Assembly (NCBI GenBank): GCA_013397455.1
Contig: VYZB01000759.1
Span: 1-64,000 of the forward strand
Length of the DNA stretch: 64,000 nucleotides
From: Crotophaga sulcirostris
Taxonomy: Eukaryota > Chordata > Aves > Cuculiformes > Crotophagidae
Direction of reading: 5' to 3'
The notes beneath the pieces are model-generated. The model was not told the DNA's origin. It worked only from the letters and a program-made list of their open reading frames with translations, and made no database searches. Shown one piece after another: positions 1-12,346 of this stretch (positions are counted from its first letter, which is position 1; each line of letters begins with the position of its first letter). Position numbers and translations under genes: made by a program.

Positions 1-199
1 GAAGCTGGCAGCTCGTGGCCTGGACGGGAGCACTCTGTGCTGGGTTAGGAATTGGTTGGATGGCCGAGCCCAGAGAGTGGTGGTGGATGGTGTTTCATCC
101 AGTTGGCGGCCGGTCACCAGTGGTGTCCCTCAGGGATCGGTGTTGGGCCCGGTCCTGTTTAACATATTTATTGATGATCTGGATGAGGGGATTGAGTCC
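1..199 (+). pseudogene. CR1 LINE ORF2 fragment, reverse-transcriptase palm, uninterrupted frame
   Basis: This is a piece of the CR1 non-LTR retrotransposon ORF2 protein, which copies its RNA at a nicked genomic target. Reading from base 2, 66 codons are open with no stop. They contain the CR1 landmarks [23 protein letters not shown] and [17 protein letters not shown], followed by DDLDEGIES. The GVPQG stretch is the conserved RT block just upstream of the catalytic FADD box. The FADD box itself is missing, because the similarity stops at about base 199 and the frame meets TAA at 209. The left end is cut by the window edge. An undamaged frame suggests a fairly young copy. Losing the 3' half is odd, because CR1 copies are normally truncated at the 5' end. 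No start codon lies in this frame, so only a partial domain is visible here. Confidence 0.93.
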
Positions 200-1620
200 A
201 TAATACTTTAATTCTAATATTAACATCCTAAAATTAAAGTAATTTTTATTCCTAGGTAAAGAGGATGCAAGAAACTCCCATGTTTACTGTAAGAATCTGC
301 TAGCCTTCTGGATTGTTTTCTTGATTATTAGCACAAGAGAATACCTCAGAAATCTCACTGCAGCTGTTGGGCTTTCAGTTTCTTATCAGCTCATCTGGAA
401 AATCTGTAATTGCAAAACAAACTTAACAGAGAATTAATAGAGATGCTAGCGGTGATGGCGAGGTAGCTACCAGTTGTCCACTGTAAACAATGTATTTTAA
501 TGAAACTATTACTGATAAACAATTAATGTGCATAACTGCCAGCCAGTTTCTTGGGTTTTAATAATTCAGTGGTTTTATTCTTAAAAGAATATCTGTGTTT
601 GTGAAAGGTCTGAGAATGACAGGAAGTAGAAAATGAAATCCTCTGCTTAATCATTGAATGTGCACTGCTAGCCCAGGACAGTTGACTTCCCATGAATGGG
701 CTGTTATTATATTTATTATTATTCACCATTTCCCAAACTAATCAGTGGTCTGGCTCAAACACACTTGATTAATGTGAACATAGTCTGAGGCAGTATTGCA
801 GGGTATCATCACATTGACAAAATAATGCATTTTGGAGGAGATTAACCACTATACTACACTTGTTTGCATCACATGGAAAATACAAAGATAACACAAAACC
901 CGCTTTGTTTGTTCTTCCCTTTGTATGTGTGAGCAAAACTCAAAGATAAGAAATCAGAAATGCCAAAGAAAACTGAGTGCCTTACAAGGAGGTGCATGGC
1001 ATGGGTATGGTATGCAGGCTACACTCTGCCTCTAGTGGTGGAGGAATTAAGTTAGAAATAAATGAGGTTTCTTTTCTCTTGTCGCAAAAGTTCAACTCAC
1101 TCCTCCAGGCTGCAGGTTGAGGTCCTGTTAGTGTTGATGGGAATCTACACAACTGGATTTTTTGTCTCTGGATTTACATTCAGAGACTAAAATAAGTACA
1201 AATATGTTTTGATTTTATTACTTAAATATTTTAAATATATAGTTGGGATATGCACAAATAAGGAAAAAAACCCTTCCCTGTCACTGAAATTTTAGGTGGA
1301 GAAATTCAGAATTGGAAAAATGTGTGCATTTTTAACAGATTTTCTATAAATCACAACTAGGACCATCTACTAAGTCTTAGATTATCTTTTACCAGCAATA
1401 TAAGTTTTTTTCGAAGGTTTAAAAGCCTAATAGAGTCTAGATCACTGAAGTCCTATTGCTTCTCTGGAGAAGATCATTGATGGAGACCATTGATCTTCTA
1501 TTCTATAAAATAAATGTTTTCAATATTAACATTATTTAAAATAATTTTTTGAACAGGTAAAACATTTTGGCAATGTTCAGAACAGGTTTTTAAAGAAGGG
1601 TTTTGAAAGAAAAGAGAAAT

Positions 1621-1640
1621 AGCTAGCTAGCTAAATAGCT
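1621..1640. repeat. AGCT-type short tandem repeat
   Basis: About three uninterrupted AGCT units are followed by a diverged unit. The tract is self-complementary in every phase. It is too short to be a long microsatellite but could vary in length. Confidence 0.7.
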
Positions 1641-2172
1641 GTGGAGAGGGAAGAGAGAGGTAGACCTTGTGGCTACTTCTGAAATCAGACAAGTATGGGA
1701 CTGTCGCGTAGCATGACTACTATTAAATCCTTTTACCTTAAAAGCATGAATATTGCACTGCACATTGGAAGTGCTGCCCAGCCTCTGCTAATTTGTGAAT
1801 GGTGCCCAAAATGGTCAGGGAGTAACCTAACAGTTTAACAGCAGGGATAATCAAGTCCCCACACCAGTATCCCAGCCCTGTTTCTTTTATTGGCAGAGTC
1901 TTGCCTGTGGCTCTGTAAGAAGAGTTGTTACTGCTCTGCAGCAAGACTAAATAGCTTTTTGTGTTGTTGTGGCAGTATTGTCTGGAGAGATTTAACACAG
2001 TGAAACCCAGGAGGAGCTTAGCACATTAGCAGGGAATTCATGATTTAATTAATCTGAACCAAATCACTTTCACATTTTAGCAAAGGTTAAAGCCATTACA
2101 TCAAATGGCACAGGAGTACACTGTGGCTACTGGAGGTTGAAGAGTTCCCCCTTACATAATCTAACATGTGGC

Positions 2173-2221
2173 TGGTTTTTTTTGTCTGTTTTTGTTTGGT
2201 TGTTTGTTGTTTGTTTTTTTT
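2173..2221. repeat. T/G-rich low-complexity tract
   Basis: Runs of T are broken by single or double G in the pattern TTTG/TTG over roughly 50 bases. There is no LINE or SINE body immediately before it that I recognise, so I call it simple sequence rather than a retrotransposon tail. Confidence 0.75.
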
Positions 2222-3116
2222 CTAAATTATAAACCCCTACTTGTTAAGTAACAGCTGTCAGTGTTCACTAATCCAGTGCTCCAGCTTTGTGCTAGACTGT
2301 GACATCCCAGAGAGACCCAAGCTCCAGCTAGATGTGACTGCCTTTTCATACCAAATTACTCCCGGAGTTTGTGGCTCTACTTCAAAGTACATGGTTGAGG
2401 ATACCTGGACTACCAAATTTTCCAGTGAGTTTGAAAGCCAGGTATTTTTCTGTTTGTAATAGCGTGTCTACACCTGGGTCTGACCAGGTTAACAGAGAAA
2501 TATAGTACAATATCTCTCCAGATATTTCTGTTCATGCTGATTCTTATTCTTTTGCTCTTTCTCCTTCTTTTCTTCTATACCACTTATTTTACTATGTATT
2601 TAAGATTAGGCTGCTGAGATGAGACAGTTCCCATTTATACAGGAACAATTTTTGGATCTATGTGAAAAGTGAACACTGTCTTTTACACTGATAGACCTAA
2701 ATGCCCCTCAATAACTAAACATAAAAGAAAGATGGCAACTAAAGCTAAGAGTATATTTCCCCTTTTCAAACTGAAACAAAATCAACGAAACACCTAAGTT
2801 TTCTTTGAATGCTTTTAATTTAATTTAGAGGGAAAAGGGATAATCTTTAATATGAAAATCTTTGAATACCAGAGGAATGATTTTTTTTTCATACAAGATT
2901 CACAGTACATGTGAGCCTTTCATGAAATTTCAGTCTGATTCTCAGCCTAGCTCTGATCTGAATTTCATCTTGTACCATACATAGACTGATGCAATCCAGA
3001 AGAAGAAATACATTCTACAGCCCACCTATATTCTCCATAAATGTAAAAAACCAAAAACATTTTAAAAGTGAAAGCTTCTGGGTCTGTAATATTGATGCTG
3101 GTGAACAAAGTCTTAC

Positions 3117-3195
3117 CTGTATTTGTGTAGAAATAAGCAAGATTGGCATCACTCAAAGGGCTACCAAGAGCCATGTTCATCTCTCTACTCATCTC
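3117..3195 (-). other. Candidate 79-nt exon (splice-bounded open interval)
   Basis: On the minus strand a T-rich run ending in AAAG precedes this interval, and a consensus donor, CAG followed by GTAAGA, ends it. Only one of the three frames is open. It encodes about 26 residues beginning EMSREMNMALGSPLSDANL. I do not recognise the peptide. A 26-codon open stretch is common by chance and such splice-site pairs recur in any long intron, so this is only a candidate. No neighbouring exon was recognised. Its strand would imply a transcript running right to left. Confidence 0.2.
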
Positions 3196-4086
3196 CTTTA
3201 AAAAGAAAATTAACATTGATCTTTTGAATGAACAGATGAATGAAAGAATCCATCAGAGCAGAAGAAGCTTTCAGGAAGGTGTGACACTTGAGGGAACAGT
3301 TTGGTTATCAGCTACTCCAGGGCACCAAAGCAAGTATTTCAGATTTCAATTTTTCACAAAACTGTTCCTGAACTCCATGCCCAAACCTGCAATTACAAAT
3401 CCGGGAAAAGAATATGCCATTGAATTCAAGAGCATGTAATTCAATTATTTTAGTGATGACCCTTCCAAATAACCCTAAAATGTGATAAAATTGTAAAGCA
3501 TACATTTACAGAACATCACAAAATGCCATTTGAGATTTTTTACAATATTTTTTTAATTTAATTGCTTAGACTTCTCTGAAACACAAGGTAAAATAAAATA
3601 CTTTTAAACTACCATGACGCAGTGTCCTTGCTTACTGACTATTTCCATATGGCTTTTTTGAAAATTGATAAATGGAGACTTAGAAATTAGTTTTAGCACT
3701 TAGTCTGTAAATTCCTCATAGCAAGAAGCCCCTTTATCTTCTGTGTTATCTTTTGTTGTGGCATTATTGACATTTACATAAAACAATATTCATTGTCACA
3801 AAAATTATTCTGAAAGCAGCTGTTCTTCAAGACTAATCTCTAAACAGTATCATCAAAACATCATAATATCCAAATGTATTTCCCCTGGTTAGAATTTATC
3901 ACTAAAGCCTTTGAATACGTATTTTTCATCTGTGGTGGTATTATTTTAATGACAACCCCTAATTAAGGTTGACATTTCACTAGCCTTATTTCATAATTCA
4001 GTTCATTCTGACCTCAGACAAGTTATTTAAAACAGTCAACATTCAATTTTCATCAAAAATAGCATGTGCATTGTTGCTTTTCCATA

Positions 4087-4180
4087 GTGACTTAACCCAT
4101 TTGAAGTCTCTCTTCATTTACAATATGAGTATCCTACTGAACTCTGTGTGTTAGGGTAGCACCTAGCATAAATGCCACCA
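4087..4180 (+). repeat. Diverged MIR/CORE-SINE-like remnant
   Basis: The order of short matches follows the MIR core and tail: a GTGACTTAACC block, a segment ending TTTACAATATGAG (compare the usual CTGTAAAATGGGG), then GTAGCACCTAGCATAA near the 3' part. Each match is weak alone, but their order and spacing are as expected. This is an old SINE trace with no coding capacity, and the boundaries are approximate. Confidence 0.4.
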
Positions 4181-5771
4181 TCATAATAGTATGCCAGGAT
4201 CCCTGCAGCAACCCCCAGAAGGAATTTATAACCCTGACAGACAGACCTTGCCAGACTTTCCAGGTTCATGGTGATGTTCACTGGAAGAAAACCAATTATA
4301 TAGGGGAGTACTGCTGCTGAGAGTTGCATGGGCTTAGCCTAGAGAAGGGAAAGCTAACAGGGGACCTGTCCTTCTCACCCACTGCTACTGATGTCCAAGA
4401 GACATTTCTGGGATTGTAAAGAGCGGAACTGGGGAGGGAATGGGCCTCTATTTCAGCCTTACATCCTACATCCCATATTAAAAAAAATGGGAAAAAGTCC
4501 CATATGGTTTTAACGGATGAGTTTCTGAAGTTAGGAAACCCCTCTTGCATGGATCGTGTAACAGACCTTGCAGTGAGAGAGACGGGAATCACTTCCACTT
4601 AACTCTGTCATAGTAGGGAGCCAGCCAGGTCAACCAGGGACAAAAATACAAAGAGATTTTCCCCAAATACTATCATTTCAGGGGGAGGATGCAGGAGAGG
4701 GAGACATAATCTGATACATATGGAAATGTCCTTTCTTCATCTTCTTCAATCAAAACAGGTGCAAAATATGAAGAATAGGGTTGCTCAGCCTTGCATTTTG
4801 GCACCGAAATGTCTTGATCTGGAATGATGAATATTTTGCACTTCAAAAGAAAGCATCAAAATAATAAAAATGAGTAACTATAGCTCTCTGGGTTTTATTA
4901 CATGGCTTTCGTTATACAAAACAGTGTAATTCTGAAAGGGCTAAATCTTTGTCTTCACATGGATAGAAGGTGACAAAAAGGATTAGATGGAGTGAAAATA
5001 CTGTTAGTAAATATGTTGTTTACAGTTCTGCCTTTCATTGTTCCACTGAGCTGTAGCAGCTTAAACAGCTTAGGGACAAATATGTGCAAAGAAACTTCAA
5101 AAGTTAATTTAAACAGTTCAATGCTCTGAAAAGTGTAACAACTTATCTACAGTGAAAACATGGTGCCTACAGTGTGTTCCTCAGGTCAGGGGTGATGCTT
5201 TTCCCTTTCCGTCACTGTGGAATAATGCATCATCCCACCTGGAAATCCTATGAAAAAGAACTGTGCTGAAAATCTGTATTAAAATGAGTATGTTCTTGTT
5301 CGCTTCTCATAATATTTAACAAACATATTTTGTACGTTGCTTTGTTTGTATGTAGTTTGCATTCATAAATTTGACATAAAATTGAAAGACTAGTTTTACA
5401 AACATGAATATTTTGACTGCTCTTAGTAGTAAAAACCTAATTCTATGGCAGAAATATAAAAAATTGAACATGGCCAGGTGGTGTTTCTTTCTGAAAAGTT
5501 TTCACACGTATCTGTGATTGTCAGTCCTCAGCTACAACTGTCTTTTTAACAAAACCCCAGCTGTATTATAGTTCATCTGGAGAAAAATTCATATTATTTC
5601 ACCTTCTTTCCCCGTCTGTATTTTTTTTTCTTCCATAACTTCTTTAAGACACTGTTTAGGTTTCTTGAGCCTTCTCCAGCACAATTGTATTTGAAAGAAC
5701 AAAGAGCTAGTGTCCTTATTCTTCAGGACAATCTCAGAGATGTTAATGGGAAAGTGCAAGATGCCTTCTGC

Positions 5772-5807
5772 TAAACAAACAAACGAACAAACAAAAACGA
5801 AAACAAA
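5772..5807. repeat. (AAAC)n simple repeat
   Basis: Imperfect AAAC units run for about 36 bases, with C-to-CG substitutions near the middle. No retrotransposon body was recognised next to it. Confidence 0.8.
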
Positions 5808-6087
5808 GAGTATGGAAGGAATGAGTTTAGCATGGGAGCACTTCAGGAAAGATTTTTATCTCATTCTCCTTCCATTTTGTTAAACCGTCATTCTGTTTAC
5901 CTCTATATTTTCTCCTGGATTTGGAGGTAGCCACACTGACCATCTGTCCCCTAGAGCATTTGTATACATCTGCTGATTTCCAGAAGCTCTGGCTTGAGTC
6001 TAGGATTTATCAGGCAGAGCTTTTAAGAAGTCAGTGCTTTATTAAAGCATTAGAAGCAGACTTCTGTCTGCTGCTTTCGTAACTGTA

Positions 6088-6170
6088 GAGCTTGTGCACC
6101 TGAAAGCTTTTCTGCTTTTTCTGAGCATATCTGTGGATCTAATAAGAACTGTTAGCTCTGCCTATAGTGT
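6088..6170 (+). repeat. Possible ancient amniote repeat trace
   Basis: The motifs GCACCTGAAAGCTT and, about 45 bases on, GATCTAATAA resemble the paired CCGAAAGCTT / GTCCAATAAAAG blocks of an old dispersed repeat common in turtles and crocodilians. The identification is from memory of that pattern and the copy is badly decayed, so it could be chance. Confidence 0.25.
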
Positions 6171-8120
6171 TTGTTTTACCCTGGAGCAGCATAGATAGAG
6201 CAACAGAACCTCTATAGCACAGCTGTAACATAGCTGTAGCTACCCACAAAGGTGGGTGTGCACACTCACCAACGTCTTATTTCCTCTTTGCTTATGACAC
6301 GTGTTTTTTCAGTATTATTCTTTCCCAAATATACTGTTCCTTCATGGTTTATTTCTGGTTTTAGCATTTTCAGAAATATGGAAATTTGAAGAATGATATG
6401 ATAATCTATTAGCAATAATGCTTCATCATTCCTAGTTTCCTGTATAATTCAGTGTGGCTCCATCACACAAAAGGATGCTGCATAATATAAGCTTAGCGTA
6501 GCACATTTTATGGTCCCTATTGCACAGATATTGGACTTTCATATAAAAGAAATATGCAAAGAATTATATGTCCATTTTATCTCTCCATGAAATTAAAATA
6601 GACCTCTTCTAAGTATTGCAAAATTGAGAACTAAAAAGATTAAATAGATCGAGAATATTATGCAGCCCTTTTTACACTGATTAATCTGATCTAAACTCTA
6701 TAATCTTTCAGTCCAATTGACTAAGTCCCTTTTGGAATTAAGCAAATATAAGAAAAGATAGTAAATAGACAATTCATCTCCACTGTCTCTATGTCGTATG
6801 TGGTTTGTACATCTCTGTAGTATACTCACAGATAAATCTCTTTCTCAGTTCTGAAGACCCCCTTCAGGTTTGAAGACACCCAGCATACTCAATCATTCCA
6901 GAAGTGCAAACTCTTCCATGCTATTGATCATCTCCATCTACTGCTCAGGGATAAAAGTGGTGTCTTGTAGATATTTTGTCTTATCTGGCAGCCTAATGAC
7001 AATGTGTCTCAGGTTCCTTAGAGTATCTATAATAAAATAGCACTCAGTACCTACATTTTAGTCACTGAATTAAGCTTCTTGTCAGCTGAATTTCTCTCAA
7101 GGCTCCACTGACTGTACTAATTCAATTCATAGTCTATAATGGAAACTTAGACACCTACCTCATACCATCGCTCAGAAACAGATATTTAGGCAACTTTTAT
7201 TGACAAGAATAATTTGATTTGAATGTTATTGGAATAAGATGAATTAGGGAGACACTGGGATGAAACAGAAAGAAAAAAAAGCAGAAAGTATTTATAGTGT
7301 ATTTAGGAATTTTACAGGTGAAAGGCAAAAGGAGGGCACTTGGGGAGTCAAACATATCGAAGTGTGTCAGAGTTGTCTTAAATATGTTGGTTCAGTGAGA
7401 ATGAGGGCACTAATTAAAAAATAGAGGCTAGATTCACATGCACTCTGTGGTGCCTTTAATAACTGGCTGTACAAAGAGACCTAAGGCAAGTATGATACTC
7501 CCACCTTATTGCAGCAATGTGAGAAGACTTCACTGTAATTAAGAATTCAGTCCCAGGTAGGTAACTGGCAATGCTGATTTCATGTTTAGTCTCTCTCAAG
7601 ACAAGTTACCTAGCAAAGAAGAGAAAAAACACCATGAAAGCCTTGAGGTCTTTGTAGAAACCATTAGGAAAATCTTCGTCTGGGACATAAGAATTATCTT
7701 GGATGTATATGAGCTTGTTCAATGTCATCAGTAATCAGCATTTTGCCACATGATTTCTGTATGCCTGCCGACCCCGCATAGCAAAAGAAATAATGAAGAT
7801 CCTCATTAATGTCTCTTCACAGCCTATTCGTGCACTGTCACCTCAGTTAGTAGCTAAAGGTCAGCTTCTGTCTTCGATCTCACGTATGACTGCAAAACCT
7901 CAAGAAAAAGACTTTTGTTAAAGAAAATATATTGCCAACTTACAAATTGGTGAAATGTGGAAGTAATTCTTCCACTAACAGTTGTTTTATTTAAATTCAG
8001 CTCATGGATATAATGTGGTTAGTTTTGATCTGAAGGGTTTGAAACCTGCTGTGCCCCTCTGGCCTTGTGGCTGTGCTGTATTTTCTCACATCTGATTCTC
8101 ACATAACACTCACAGCATAG

Positions 8121-8360
8121 AGTTTCACAGTTTCACAGTTTCACAGTATAACCAGGTTGGAAGAGACCTCCAAGATCATCAAGTCCAACCTATAAGCCAA
8201 CACTAACACCACCTCATCACCTAAACCATGGCACTCAGTGCCTCATCCAATCTTCCCTTTAACACTTCAAGGGTCGGCGACTCCACCACCTCCCTGGGCA
8301 GCGCATTCCAGTGGCCAATCACCCTTTCAGTGTAGAACTTCTTCCTAACATCAAGTTTGT
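8121..8360 (-). pseudogene. CR1 LINE 3' end with ORF2 C-terminus
   Basis: This is a 5'-truncated CR1 copy inserted in minus orientation. At its low-coordinate end are three tandem TTTCACAG units, the octamer-like 3' terminus that CR1 uses in place of poly(A). Then comes the hairpin-forming 3' untranslated part (GGTTGGAAGAGACC ... GGTCCAACC-like) and, on the minus strand, the end of ORF2 with [19 protein letters not shown], closing AMV and a stop. The retained C-terminal frame is open. The copy stops at about 8360, just past the codons for KFYTERV. It belongs to the same subfamily as the copies at 54.1 and 59.5 kb and differs from the latter at 8 of 196 aligned bases by eye, so it is relatively young. 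Confidence 0.95.
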
Positions 8361-11146
8361 CCCAGGTTTGTGGTGCATAATTGTGTCTGTTTGACTACCG
8401 AGTGTGTTGTGATCAGGACACTTGTGTGATTGGAGAAGCTCTTAGAACAGCAGTAGAGGCTAAGAAAGAACTGACAACTTAAAAGCATATGACACAAACT
8501 TCTGATAGCTTCTTTATTACAAACAATCTACAGTCATCACAAGCCCTTTTGCTAAAATAGTCTGAATCTATTGAACATTTTCTGCTAGCTACATTAAGCA
8601 CAAATATATTCATTTCAGACTTTCTGACTCTGATCTTTTTTATGCTAACTTTGGTAAAATGCAACTCCATTCTTCTTGAGTTATTCCTGGATCACATCAA
8701 AGGAAATGGGAGGAGAAGCCAGCACTGGAATACTCACATTGGATCCTCCATTTTAGTACAACATATTTTCTTCCAAGTCCTAAAGTATAACATTACAAAG
8801 CAAGGTATAGCTTGAAAGAAAAATAAAATCAGAAAGATTGCATTGGACAAAGTACTTTAAAAAAATGGAATCCAAGAAAATGGAGGGGGGGGGGAAGTGA
8901 CATGGAAAGATTTTAGGCTGATTAATCTCTTATAGGAAAAATTCTTGACAGAACAGGAAAGAATGAGCGCACAGGAAGGGTAGAGGGAAGCCTCTAGACC
9001 ATAATGCCTCTTTCTACCTCAGCTCCGTATCTGAACAGAGCAGGTTCACCATGAGCTGTCATGCTTATAAAAATTGAGTGTGGTCAGAGGGACAACAGAA
9101 GCTGAATGCTTTTAAAATCTATTTTGGCTGTACATTGGCGTGTACGTTGTCTGTCTGTCCAGTGCTGTCTGAAATAAAAAATATTGTTGTTTTTTTTCAG
9201 GGTAATCAAACATGGGAAATACTCAAAGTTTTGGGAATGTCTTTTGAAAAGTCACCAAAACTCAGTGCAAACAGATTTACAGAACCTGCTTACTAATGAG
9301 TGTTTTGTTTTGAAATGAGAGCGGCTGGGATTTCTTCCCAAGAAGGAACATTTCCCCGCTTCCACCTGGAAGCCAAATCAGCAAAGCTGCGCAGCAGCAT
9401 GAGCTCCTTGCTCAGAAGAAGCAGGGATCGCTGCTTTTGTGTAGCATCAGCTAAAATCAGTATGCAGTTCCATCTGTTATATCTCATCACAGAGCTTGCT
9501 GGAAAATTTTGTTTATTCTTGTCTCTAAAGAATTGCTAAAGGTGGTATATTTAAAGGCTCTACTGTTTAGAACAGAGTACCAGTCAGAAACCAGCTGATT
9601 TTGGTGGTATTGCTTTCTCAGCTTTACTTACAGAAGACCATAACCAAGAGAATAACACAGTCAGAGTTTTGAAAAAGAAGTTTTATTTGTGTTGAGAGAA
9701 TGTATATCTAAGCATTCTAGAACTGCTTGTTTTTTGTCTTAGATTTATTTTTTAATGACATTCCCAGCGGCTTGCATTTCAACATGGTTCAGATTTTAGT
9801 ACACAGCTTTCCTTGTTTATCAGAATCTCACAAACTGCATTTCTTTTATAGCCTTTTATAAAAGGCAATAGGGGACTCAAGTTCACAGGATGCCTGAAGA
9901 TAAATCTGCAAAAGTACTTCAGCACTACAAAGCTCTGTGCTGAAATGCTTAACTCTTGGTTGTTCTGCTCTGTGGAAATTTTGATGTATAGCATCCAATG
10001 TCTGATATCTACAGGAAAAGGTCTGGGTAAAATAAAAACAACAAAATGAGTGAAAATTTGCCAGAACTGATTAATGCTGCTGTTTAAAATTCTTCTGGAG
10101 TTCAATAATCAAAGCAGGGGAGGGAAAAAAACCACTAAAACAAACCTTCACCCCCCAAAAATTCTTTTAGAGAGTTCTTTTAGGGATGATAAGAGACCTC
10201 TATATATTATAGTCAGACTTTCTGGAGAGATGAAAAGAGTATGTGTAAGGAAGTGCTGAAAGTGCAGGGATACATAACACTCAATAACTCTATGAAAATT
10301 GCTCTGCTTTTGGTATTTAATTAATCCCTGGAGCAGGAACTTGATTCTAATTCTTCTGTCTCAGTTCTGATAGTACTTTTACATCAAGAGCCTAAGAAGT
10401 CAACCTTTCTCTCTGGCTCTGTCAGTCCTTAAAGAAATTAAGTGATAGAGCATCAAAATGAAAAAGGCAGGGAAATTTTCTCAGAAAAAAAAGGAGCATT
10501 TGAAGAATTATAAATCTCTTCTGGTGCGCACGGCCAAGTCTCTGCTTTAAAATCAGCAGGGAGAAAAGGTATAAAAACCTACCTGCCAGGTAAGTGCTCT
10601 GGCAGTTGGATAAAATGCACACAGATGTGATCCTTAAAGGTCAATCATCATGATCTTTTGCAGAAAGTTTAATCTGAGGAATGTTTTAAAAATCAATTGA
10701 TCTGGCTTCACATGTGAATAGGGCAGGGAGAATCCAGAATGAGGATTAATCACTACTTTGATTACGGTGTAGACATAGGTGCCAGCAGGACTAGGGCAAG
10801 TTGCAAGTGTAAGATTATACTGGGGTATAAATGATGGAAGCACATTTTTTTTTCTATGTCAGATATTTGCCTAAGACTCTTGTGGAACTTAACCTTTTGA
10901 GGCTAAACCTGGTTATCTTATAATTGTATTCTACTGGCTTAAAAAAGCTGGCCTTACTGGAGAATCCCCTGATAACATCCAACTCTAGTTTAAAAGCAAG
11001 TTTTTTTCCTGAGGGCAAGTGAATTTACATGGTGAAGAGTTAAGACACAATTTCTATCACTAGCAATACCCATCAGACCAGGGTGAGTACTTATATTCTG
11101 ATGGTGCTGTAATGTTTTCTGTCTAGTGAACCTTCATTCAACAGAA
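8361..11146. other. Non-coding, no gene recognised
   Basis: Nothing recognisable as a gene or repeat was found apart from a G homopolymer at 8885-8894. The short open frames at 9.0-10.3 kb overlap one another on both strands and show no domain. A consensus donor, CAG followed by GTAAGT, lies near 10590, without a convincing exon before it. Confidence 0.55.
8885..8894. repeat. G10 homopolymer
   Basis: Ten consecutive G sit in an A-rich setting. Their length is the kind of tract that varies between individuals and is error-prone in sequencing. Confidence 0.85.
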
Positions 11147-11217
11147 TTTTTGTTGGACTTAATTATCTGAAATGTCTCTTCCAACCTAAACAATTCTAGG
11201 ATTATATTATTCTATGA
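11147..11217 (+). repeat. CR1 LINE 3' tail only
   Basis: The terminal CR1 stretch is present: GTTGGACTTAATTATCTGAAA, then TCTTCCAACCTAAACAATTC, then the octamer-type ending ATTCTATGA. Everything upstream of the 3' untranslated hairpin is missing, so this is an extremely 5'-truncated insertion without coding sequence. Confidence 0.85.
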
Positions 11218-12346
11218 CTAGCTCTTGTGGCACAGGTCAAAAGGAGAAGTGAGAGGTGCCACCACAGTTTGCTATTCTTGTACATGTGCCGTTAAATTGC
11301 CACGTTCCTGACACCTCAGTATTTAAGCTTAGACAGGATTTCTCAAAGATATGTGTAAGATGTACAAATTAAAGCCATATGTTGCAAAATAAAGAACCGA
11401 TACACTATGCCATGCCTGTACTTAAACCTCTGAGAGAATAAATGTATCCAGAAGGATCTCCCTGACTCTGAAAATAGCTGGTTCAAGATTGGGTAGTCCA
11501 CGTGGCATAGAATGCAACTAATATTCATGCTGAGATGTCTTTATGGAATATTTAAGTAATACCACCCAAATTAATCTCAGCTAACATTAGACACAGCAAT
11601 GCACTACTTAGGCTAGCAGTGTAGTTATCTGTGTCTCCCTCTATAGTCAGAGGGAAGGCAAAAGCACTTCAAGATGACATTCCACACCACGTAAGATCCA
11701 ATGACCTTGGAAATCTCTTTTTGCTGCGTGTGCTTTTTAATTAAGTAGAATGAACCTTAACATCTGTGTGGAAAAGCTTGTAGAGCATGAGGTGACAAGA
11801 AAAACTGGGAACAGATTGCCAGATTTTGCAGTGTCAGGGCTACCCTTGCTGAACAAGTGTTTGGATTTCCACTCTGCAGAGGGAACAAACAACTTCTGAT
11901 GTTCAGCATGGAGTGGGAAGGTGGGGTGGCCCACAGGAGAAAATAGACTGAACACAAAGACCAGGGAACTTCTGAGAAGATCTGGGAGTGGCTACAGCTA
12001 GACCAGAGGGATTTTCCAAAGGCTGCAGGAGGGACTGTGTCAAATTCATTGCACCTCAAGAAACCTCTAAAAATTACTTGACTCACAATAAGACTGGAGA
12101 AACAGACACAACTTTCAAGGACATAGCAGGCAGGGAAGACATTTCAAACTTTCATTTTTTTTTTCCCCAGTCTGTCCCACTTTAGTATTTTGTCTTTAAA
12201 AAGTCATAAATCATGACCTAGCAATTCATAGTTCTTGGTATTTTTGGTGTGTTCACTTAAAGAAAACAGCAAACCCATTCAAAGCTCTGGGTCTCCATGC
12301 TAGAGAATTGTGGAGTGGTTTATCCTGGTCACAGAAATTGAAGATT

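Larger units (their letters stand above)
202..8120. other. Non-coding, no gene recognised
   Basis: This is AT-rich DNA without a recognisable gene. It contains low-complexity tracts, a weak MIR-like trace near 4.1 kb and a possible old repeat near 6.1 kb, listed separately. Open frames on both strands reach at most about 100 codons and match no family I know. A splice-bounded open interval on the minus strand (3117-3195) is discussed as a candidate exon. The rest may be intronic or intergenic. Confidence 0.6.

Noticed and set aside
1440..1500. Hairpin around GAAGATCATTGATGG / CCATTGATCTTC
   Set aside because: Imperfect 8-12 bp stem, too short for a microRNA precursor and without a flanking basal stem.
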